Origin: Spodoptera frugiperda
Taxonomy: Eukaryota > Arthropoda > Insecta > Lepidoptera > Noctuidae
Length of the DNA: 64,000 bases
Assembly: GCF_023101765.2 (NCBI RefSeq)
Contig: NC_064215.1
Span: 11,036,001 to 11,100,000, forward strand
Direction of reading: 5' to 3'
This document shows positions 56,401 to 64,000 of the stretch, in pieces; position 1 is the stretch's first letter, and every line of letters begins with the position of its first letter. The notes under the pieces were generated by a model. The model did no database searches. It was not told where the DNA came from and saw only the letters and a list, made by a program, of their open reading frames with translations. A program made the translations under genes and the position numbers.

Positions 56401-57054
56401 TACCAAGTCTTGAGGTAGTTATTATAAAAGTATAGGTAGTATTTTTTTGATTTAATAAATTTAATGCCTAGTAGGTACAATTTAGTATATTCAAATACCA
56501 AGTGAAGGTTGCACATCCTCGGGGGTGTGATAAAATACCTTTCTGGTTGGCACTGAACGTAAAATAAAAATACACCATCACAGACAAGTTAAAACAAAGG
56601 ATAACGAAACACGAAACAAGATAAAATGTCCTAAAACCCATCTACTAAACACAAACATAATGTTTTTTCATGAGATAAAGCTAGTTCCCTAAAACGATCG
56701 CTTTCACCATCCTGCGCGTAGCTGATAACGCGCTGATATTGTTTGTTCTGCTCAGATTAACATTACAATTATGTACTTACTATACAATATTTAGGATTCC
56801 GTAAACAAACCTGTGAGGATGAAGAGGAGTGTCAAACTCTTACTGATTAATTTTTCGGTGTCCCGTCTCATAGGTACATGGGTAAGGGCCAAACTGGATC
56901 AATGTGAAAAAATATAAATAATACAAAGATGATTCATAGAAAATATTACGTGTACTTTTAAGATACGTTTCGTAGGGTGTCCTATAACTAGGTAGGTAGA
57001 GTGATGATATTCCTAAAGTATTACATAGTTAAATCTAGTTTGTTTTATGGTATA

Positions 57055-57345
57055 AGCCGGTCAACGAGCAGACGGATCGCCTGATGGTAAGCAATCGCCG
57101 CCGCCCATGGACACCCAAAACACCAGAGGCGTTACAAGTGCCTTGCTGGCCTTTTGGGGGTTACGAATTTAAGGGTTGTTGGGGAAGCAGGGATTGGGAA
57201 GATTGGTAACTGGGCCTCCGGTAACCTCACTCACACAACGCAAGCGTTGTTTCACGTCGGTTTTCTATGAGGCCGTGGTATGACTCCGGTCGAGCCAGCC
57301 TATTCGTGCCGAAGCATGGATTTCCCACACATTGGTTGAACTGAA
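57055..57345 (+). repeat. Dispersed lepidopteran repeat (Helitron- or SINE-like), nearly full copy
   Basis: GGTAAGCAATCGCCGCCGCC, ACACCAGAGGCGTTACAAG, CTCACTCACACAACGCAAGC and TCGTGCCGAAGCATGG follow in order. Partial inverted copies are at 3025-3125 and 62890-62965. It ends about 380 bp upstream of the last gene's promoter region. Confidence 0.7.
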
Positions 57346-57719
57346 GATCGAGCTTAGTAGCATGTGACTAGCTGTGGATGAAAACGAGGCTAATGACTTA
57401 GAAATCTACCTTAGGACTAAGTACCTTTACTTACGTGATTCATGTCGCAGACAAGCACCCAATGACGTCATACACCCAAGACTTGCATCAGAAAATTGTC
57501 CAATGATTACTCAAAAATATTGTGAAATTGTCTACTAACAAAATCTCTGAAGCATCTGTATTAACAAAAGTTTCATAGAGATTGAAATCCTAAAGAAGAA
57601 TTAAGCTGTTCAAACGTGATGTGCGTCACGTATTTTTAGATGAATGAACGTACTATAAATCTGTTCCACCCAAAACATACAAGATAAACTGAACCCTATA
57701 ACAAACACTGAAAGTTATA

Positions 57720-57921
57720 ATTTGAGCGGAACCCGCGTCACTCCGGCCCGTAGACAGTGACCACGCGAAATAGGGGTCCGGGAGCTAATCGCAATCGCGC
57801 ATGCGTCAACTGTGGGGTAACTGACAGTCTTTATTCATCCACGCGACCGGCAACCAAACATTCCCGGGAACGAATCGTAAAATAAATAATTTTCGTAAAT
57901 TCCTGTGAGAAAATAATAAAA
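57720..57921 (+). promoter_or_regulatory. Promoter and 5' UTR of the last gene
   Basis: A GC-rich stretch with several CpGs rises out of AT-rich sequence. It contains CGCGCATGCG at about 57796-57805 (NRF1/Ewg-like) and a possible initiator near 57824 (CTGACAGTC). The leader then turns A-rich and reaches AAAAATGG with A at -3. Confidence 0.5.
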
Positions 57922-57984
57922 ATGGCTGACGAGAAGAAAGTGAACGAAGCAGGGGAGAACATCGGTCTTCTAGATAAGAAAAAA
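57922..57984 (+). CDS. First coding exon of an unidentified gene
   Basis: ATG GCT GAC GAG opens 21 codons rich in Lys, Glu and Asn with a short GLLD motif, ending in KKK at a strong AAA|GTAAGT donor in phase 0. An acidic/basic hydrophilic start of this kind is usual for cytosolic proteins and for N-terminal tails of transporters. I do not recognise it. Support is the promoter-like upstream sequence, the good initiation context and the donor. The rest of the gene lies in the following intron or beyond the window. Confidence 0.6.
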
Positions 57985-59074
57985 GTAAGTGAGAATTAAG
58001 TAATGTCAAGTTAAGGTCAAAGGTTTTGGGGTGGTCGTGTGACGCAAGTTGCTTTTAAGGTTGAATTTCGTCTGTTTTTGTCAGCGTAAGCATGGCCGTA
58101 GTACTATTACTAGGATATTTGGAACTTCTAATTCGTAGTAAAAAATAAAATGATAATCGGTGAAATTTAGTCGAAATTACTAAATGAAGACACCCATTTA
58201 AGACGTAAATAAAATTGGTAGAAATTGGAAAAGATATACTAATCTGTCTACTTATTTACATTCCAAAAATACTACTCATAAATATTAGAATAGATTATTG
58301 AAGCTATTCTTAACAAACTGTATTTATTTTGTTGTTTACGCGTTTTCTATCAAAATATGGCGTGTCATTGTTATTTACTCGTGTTTATATAATAATTTGT
58401 TGCTTGTCAACGTAGAATAATCACTATTTGATACTAAATAATAATATCTTGTTTTGTCATTCAGTAATTTTAAAACTCATGACTAGTGAAAATTACATGA
58501 AGGATTCTTGTCATGTCATTCATAAAGTCAAATCATTTATTCCAATTAAACCATAAGTACTAGGTATTTTTGAAACGTTTATAGCACTATGATATATACT
58601 ATTTACACATCAGCCACTATACCCTCAGAGAATAAAAGAAGAATACATTATTTATCAGTGTAGATATTTATAATTACATAATGCACAAGGTTTACACAGA
58701 AGCCATTCAGTGGTTCACAAGAATTAAGGGCAAATCGGACGTGTTTCTATTCTGTGGAACTGACACATAGGTTATTATCAATAGAAAACTGTTTATACCC
58801 ACGGGGATAGGAACTTAAATATAATACAGATTATTCCCAGGTCCCAGACTAACTACTTAGTAGTTACTCAACGAATCATTGTCAAAAGGCACAACAGCCT
58901 GTCATTCTGCTGCTAGAAGAGTTGAGTTGATGAAAATTGTATTCTATCCTGACGGCTCCAAACGGCCTCAAATCTATTTGGTCAAGATCAGGCCAGCTGT
59001 GTTATGAAACATAAGGGTGTCACATCATTTTATCATTAATTCTTTGGCCATACTCTTCCTTTACATGCACCTAT

Positions 59075-59250
59075 ATTTAAGCGTCCCGGAGCTGCGGACT
59101 ATCTAGCATGTTACCGGGGCTCCGACGCGAAAAGCAGGAGTACTAACGGGGTGGCTTTAAGTCAGTAAGAGTCTGACACTACCTCTCGCCTCGCCCAAGG
59201 CTGGAGAAGTCATTGGATGATATTCCCCTCTCAAAAAAACTTAGTCACGT
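59075..59250 (-). repeat. Dispersed moth repeat, copy 2 (inverted)
   Basis: The reverse complement carries ATCATCCAATGACTTCTCCA, GGCGAGGCGAGAGGTAG, CAGACTCTTACTGACTTAAA and CCACCCCGTTAGTACTCCTG in the same order as the 54620 copy. Confidence 0.7.
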
Positions 59251-59589
59251 GGTGTTTCTCCTTCTCTCATATGGAAGTGAATTCATAATGTACGTAGAAA
59301 AATGTTGCGGTTGGCGCAGTGTCTAGGTTCGTTGCTCTGTTACACAATATGTCGCTAAACTTGTTCCGAATTTCGTTCCAGCAAATTTTGTACGTGTATA
59401 AGCTACAGGTGGTTGCTTCCAGTTTGAGTTACACGTGTACGTGACATTTTGTAGCTTTGGGGTCAAACTCGCAACCTTTATTACTTGCGTACTTATTCCG
59501 AAAATAAGGCTATATTTCATTAGCCGCTAGCCCCGGTATTGTTCCGATCCTTTCGCCGATTGTCCAATACTAGGGTGGAAGACTCCGGC

Positions 59590-59720
59590 TTTGAAACGGC
59601 CTCTTAAAATCCTGACAATAATGCTCAGTGCTCACACCAAAAATAAAATTCCAAATTCGGTGCAGTCGTTCAAGAGTTATGCGCCGTACACACATACATT
59701 TCGGCGAATTTTGGTAAATA
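59590..59720 (+). repeat. Dispersed repeat fragment
   Basis: AAATTCCAAATTCGGTGCAG, TTCAAGAGTTATGCGCCGTA and CACACATACATTTCGGCGAA resemble the 3' part of a common lepidopteran repeat. A fragment only. Confidence 0.5.
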
Positions 59721-61415
59721 TCGCACTTTAGTTAAAATCAACACAAGTTTAACCGAAACGATACCATACTTAAACACATTTATTTGCTAATCATATTTAT
59801 ACGCCATTTTTGTGAACTCCGCAATGGGAAAATACCGTCAAAATATTGTAAAAAAGTAATTTGCATTCAAAACAATTTGCGTATTAATTAACACGGGTAT
59901 AGGAAAACTGGGTGGATCCGCTTCGAGACTAAATAATATATGATTTTTAGTAAACATAATATTTATCTATGAAGGTATGTAGTATGTTGTATAGTATACC
60001 TATCTACGTATAAACAATCTAACGCTACGAGATAAAAGCTTTCTATTTATGTAAAGAATATTTTATTAATATTCATAATTATCGTCTTCTTCGTAATCAA
60101 TTATCCTTAACACATTAAACGCCACGGGGTCTAAAGTGACCGGTGCTAGCGGAGGATTTGACTTCAATAGATTTTTGTTGGCAGTCAAAGTCTTAAAATC
60201 ATTTTAAGAATATTTCCTTATTTTATTTTCGTCGCGTTTATCACCAGAATGCTGACGTTCAGAATGATATTTATTTGTGAACTTAATTTTACTATTTATC
60301 CATTCAATTGATTAAATAGGTACAAAATAGTTTTAAAACTAGCTCTCTCCTAATTTTTCATTAAGCTTTAGTAAAGTCATTTAAGCCTATATCATACAAA
60401 AACTACAATATCGAACTTCTCCCAAATTCTCAATATCGCAGTCTTTATCATATTATTTAAGTAAGTACAGCTGCGAAACAGCACGCGGAAAGTTCACTCA
60501 AATTACGAAACCATGTCATTATCATTATCGTATCGTATCTTGGAAGGCAGTAGGTACAGTGGTACAGTCCCTTCATACCTCGTGCGAAGGCCCGGAGGTG
60601 TGTCCGACCAGTCCTCACCACATTCTGCAAGGAATGACGTCAAAACACGTTTGACCTCCTTCCAGACAGGCCTTTAATGTTAGCAGTTTTCTGATCGACG
60701 CAGATTCGCAGTTTTCGCATGTCGCTTGCGTTGCTAGTTGCGACGTGTTTCATCATCATTTGGTTTGCGATAGAAGGCACTTTATAATGTCTTTTTAACG
60801 TTGGCCCTCACTTGAGTTTCGTTATGTGTCGTGGGTGCGTTTACAAACTTATAAGTTCACATACATATGACACCTAGATTCGAAACAACGATTTGTGAAA
60901 CACACAGAGTTGTTGCGAGTGGAAATGCAACCCGCTATACGTTGCACAGGAGCCCAGTGACCAGACCGACCCTGTAGTCGAAATTGAAATATTATTCATT
61001 ATGTATGAAAATGTCTTAAAAACTAGTTACTAAAAACCTCAGGCTGCCTTGGACCAAAAATTTAATTTCAATTATTTTCAAATAATGTCCTAGTTTTCGA
61101 TGTAACACTGATAGCTTGTCACAAAAAATCATTTTTGTCTGCCTTTTTGGGAAATACTGGCAATGTAGGAAATATCAGGATCATCATTTGAAGCAACAAT
61201 TACCTATTTATCAGAATATCACAGCTTTCGAAGGTACAGAGCCACAAACTTTCTTATCTCAAGTGTTTTGACCGCGCCTCCGTCCGATTTTTATAGAGTC
61301 ATTGTTTTATTACGTAATTTTGGACTTTGTCTCACTGATATTAAAGTTCGTTTTGGCATAAGGTTAGTGCTGACGTCATAGATAAAACTCCTGATTTAGT
61401 ACAGCCACGTGTATT

Positions 61416-61460
61416 TTGTGTTTGCGTGGGTGTGTGTGGGTGTGTGTGTGTGTGGGGTGA
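61416..61460 (+). repeat. TG/TGGG microsatellite
   Basis: Interrupted GTGTGTG runs with GGG interruptions, about 45 nt. Confidence 0.85.
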
Positions 61461-62274
61461 ACTGTTTTGCTTTGAAGGTTGAATTACGTTGCAAATTATT
61501 TTAATTATAGTCTCTACTAAAATTGCTGTGATACTTCATCTTAATTAACATTATAAAAATGATTTTTTATTATGAACTGATTTATTTCATTCTTTTATCA
61601 TTGAAAAGTGTGAAAATGGCTGTGTTCAGGGTACAATAAGGGCTTTTTTAATCCTATTGCAATATTTCTACAGCATCGCAACTTTCCTAGAGGAACTTAT
61701 TGAATACGTGGCAAAACCGCTGAAATATTATACTTAGATATTTAATAAAATCTTCCTGCAAGCTGAAAAACTCTAACTGATAAAGGCATGGTAGAACACA
61801 AATTATCCCCCTTTTTTCTTTTATAATGAAATCTAACTAAGTATATAATTATAATGACGCGATAAAAATCAAAGTTTATGAAAACTAATTAATTACAGCT
61901 AGATAAGATAAGATAAGTAACAAATGCAATAAAATTATAATTTACGACTTATTTTCAAATCAATTTAAACAAAAACTTGCCTACAATGAAAACTAGCCGC
62001 TATCTCTCAGGTCCTAAGGTCTACAATCTTTGATAAACAATTTTATCGGTGATTAGTATAATCATTGACCCTTTAAAGATGATCTTGAGGTTAAGTAATC
62101 GTGTCATCAGTTTAATGATTATTGGTTATTGATATCGAAAGGGGTAGTACCGTGCGCTACGTGATATTGTAGATTGTTTGTTTGTATGACATTACTTTAC
62201 CGCAAAGAAAAAAGAAAATTTACTTTATAATTCAGTCTTTTATGGTTATTTTCATTAATCTAGAAGTTAACTAA

Positions 62275-62385
62275 AAATCTCGGTTTACTCACGTTCATTA
62301 ATTGAGAAAAGCTCTACTACTTTTTAGTTAACCGTGATTTTTAGTTAATTTAGGTAGTTAGTAGATAGTTATTATAACTACTCCA
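62275..62385. repeat. Hairpin-plus-tail repeat, truncated copy 6
   Basis: GGTTTACTCACG, TTGAGAAAAGCTCTACTA and then the inverted end GTTAACCGTGATTTTTAG and tail AGTTAATTTAGG are present. The variable GC-rich core and the right inner arm are missing, as if deleted. Confidence 0.65.
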
Positions 62386-62424
62386 TTCAACCCCAAGATA
62401 GTAAAGGTCTCACGAATTCAGCTC

Positions 62425-62640
62425 CTAAAAGAAAGGCCTACTGCATGGTTGGCGCGGTGGCTGGGCAACCACCTGCCGGATATCGTGTAGCGCCATACCC
62501 ACGGAGCAACTCTTTGGACGATCCACAAATTGTTCTGGGTGTCATGTGTATGTGAACTTGTATGTTGATAAACCCATTCACGACACAGGAAGAAATCCTA
62601 GAGTGGGACAAAGTATTTAAAAAAAGGCAGCAGCTCTTTG
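62425..62640 (+). repeat. tRNA-derived SINE, degenerate
   Basis: GGTTGGCGCGGTGGCTGGGC resembles a Pol III A box. The expected B box (GGTTCGATTCC in better copies) is eroded to AGCGCCATACCC. The body CACAAATTGTTCTGGGTGTC and ACACAGGAAGAAATCCTAG is typical of a noctuid SINE. Pol III activity of this copy is unlikely. Confidence 0.6.
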
Positions 62641-62889
62641 TGAAACCAAATAAATTGTTACATCAGTTACATTACAAAAGCAAGCAAGATCAATAAAGCA
62701 ATGTATGAGCTAACTGCTAATGTAACCACTGAACGCATAACACAAATACCTGCACTGTATTGAATTGTGTTGTATTGATTTTTAATTACCTGCCTGTAGG
62801 TATGTGCAGTATGTGCTGCATTCATTAGGCTTGTTTCAACGGTAGTTGCTAGGCATTCTTTACTTAGATAACTGAACATAACATCATAA

Positions 62890-62965
62890 GGAAATCTTTA
62901 AATTAATTTGTAAGTGTGGGAGAGCCATGCTTCGGCACGAATGAGCCGGATCGATTTAAGTCTCG
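62890..62965 (-). repeat. Fragment of the 57055-type repeat, inverted
   Basis: GTGGGAGAGCCATGCTTCGG and CACGAATGAGCCGG are the reverse complement of the end of the 57055-57345 repeat. The other part is missing. Confidence 0.6.
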
Positions 62966-63476
62966 GCCGGAGGACTATGGCCTTATAGAACACACTTTCG
63001 TTGTGTTTTATTGTATAATTGAGATTACTGGTGGCCAAATTACGGCTGTAATTTCTCCAATCAATCTCCAATCTCTCCAATCCCTCAATACCCAAAAAAT
63101 ATCAAATTCTCTATCAGAGTGTGTTTTTGGTGGGTTGGAGATCACAGTTTATGATGGAGAGTTAATGCTTGGTCTGTTTCATACTATGTAGTCCATTAGA
63201 TACATATTCACCTCTTACAACACCTGCAGGAAGACCAGTGGTGACAAATGTGTTTGCCCCATCGTCACTTGACTGACTCTGAACTTAAAACAATAACCCA
63301 ATTACATAAAACAAAGAAATTCCTATCCGGACTTCTTTTTATCGCCTAGTGTACGTATGTACGGTACGCACACAATACGATGATCTTTAGTAAACATTGG
63401 GATAATTGTACGACACTTGTATGCTTATTGCTTGTATGCCATCTCAATGGTAACAATGATGCATTTTATTCTGCAG

Positions 63477-63497
63477 AATTGCCAACATCCGGACTTG
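63477..63497 (+). CDS. Possible 21-nt microexon of the last gene
   Basis: TTTATTCTGCAG precedes it and GTAAGG follows. The 21 nt encode NCQHPDL in phase 0, compatible with the phase of exon 57922-57984. The splice sites are good, but so short an exon is weak evidence without transcript support. Confidence 0.3.
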
Positions 63498-64000
63498 GTA
63501 AGGTTGCTACGTTATTTATGAATTGTGGCTAACTTTTTATGGTCATGGTAGGAAGGAACTTAATTTTATTTAAACTGTCGGTCGACCTTCAAAGTTCAGA
63601 AACTTAACTGAATAAAAAAATATTTGTAAAGTTGAATTCAACTTATGTCTGACTAAAACTCTTGGTTCTTTTTTTCATATAACTCCAGACTTTCAAACCT
63701 TTAGGAAAAGAGCACACTCCTTTGTAAAAGGCCTGTTACGTACCTTTTCTGGTGTTTCATGTGTTCATGCGCCAGGCGATCAAAGGCACGTACGCCACTT
63801 GCCCTTTAAAAAAGATAATTTTAGTTCACACCATGAAAAACCCTTTGGCCCTTCGGTTCGGATTTATAAAATTAGACATTTTCTACCAATCTCTTATACA
63901 GCTTCTTTTAACTAAATACAACAGTAATAACATTTTAGATACACATAAAATTGGCTTTTGAGGAAAACATCTGCATTCTGCACCGTCGTGTCGCGTCGGC
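63498..64000. other. Window end, no feature supported
   Basis: Mostly AT-rich, turning GC-rich in the last 30 nt (CCGTCGTGTCGCGTCGGC). If the last gene continues, this is intron; an exon could begin just beyond the window. Confidence 0.4.

Larger units (their letters stand above)
54313..57719. other. Intergenic region between the TBC gene and the last gene
   Basis: Apart from the listed repeats (54620, 56225, 57055) there is a partial repeat at about 56800-56870 sharing GAGTGTCAAACTCTTACTGA with the 54620 element. No exon, RNA gene or conserved motif is seen on either strand. Confidence 0.5.
57985..63476. other. Presumed first intron of the last gene
   Basis: 5.5 kb with no coding exon I can support before 63477. 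It holds the listed repeats (59075, 59590, 61416, 62275, 62425, 62890). A GAAGACCAGTGGTGAC segment after a CTGCAG at 63230 looks exon-like but has stops in two frames and sits in repeat-like sequence. Confidence 0.45.

Noticed and set aside
62425..62520. Possible tRNA gene
   Set aside because: Only an A-box-like start is present, the B box is eroded, and the body matches a SINE.
1..64000. A gene cluster or shared pathway uniting SNX14, the TBC protein and the DHRSX-like enzyme
   Set aside because: All three touch membrane biology, but nothing in the sequence (shared promoter, fusion, conserved spacing) supports a functional cluster.

Overview
The window is eukaryotic nuclear DNA from an insect, most likely a moth and probably a noctuid. 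The evidence is intron-rich animal genes with GT-AG splice sites, AT-rich introns, and repeat families I recognise as common in moths: RTE-type LINE 3' tails, a tRNA-derived SINE, hairpin MITEs and other short dispersed repeats. The species cannot be named from sequence alone. There is no sign of bacterial, plasmid or viral organisation. I see no CRISPR array, rRNA or functional tRNA.

Layout. (1) 84-6359, plus strand: the 3' ten exons of a sorting nexin 14 gene (end of the RGS domain, PX domain, nexin C-terminal domain), with its 5' part outside the window. Its introns hold MITEs, a reverse-transcriptase scrap and other repeats. (2) 7926 to about 48645 (3' UTR possibly to about 54020), plus strand: a complete Rab-GAP gene of the TBC1D12/TBC1D14 type. 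It has seven recognisable coding exons, a 27.4 kb first intron and two short uORFs at its start. (3) 9717-10897, minus strand: a complete two-exon short-chain dehydrogenase gene, DHRSX-like, nested inside that first intron. (4) From 57922, plus strand: the promoter and first coding exon of an unidentified gene, with a possible 21-nt microexon at 63477-63497.

Repeats are unevenly spread. SNX14 introns, TBC introns 2 to 6, and everything after 54 kb are repeat-rich. About 23 kb of TBC intron 1 (11.1-34.2 kb) shows almost no recognisable repeat and no exon I can support.

The observations I would follow first are: a nearly intact transposon (42885-43758) with 113-bp inverted arms differing at one base, an 8-bp target duplication and a FLYWCH-like zinc-finger ORF fragment; a second, diverged copy of part of TBC exon 6 lying 54 bp downstream of that exon, with mostly synonymous differences; three MITEs that each carry an inverted pair of CCAAT boxes; and a family of variable-core hairpins with a conserved tail.

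SNX14, TBC1D12/14 and DHRSX relatives all act on membranes (ER-lipid droplet contact, Rab/endosome-autophagy traffic, ER lipid/dolichol metabolism in other animals). This is adjacency in an animal genome, not an operon, and I claim no shared pathway.
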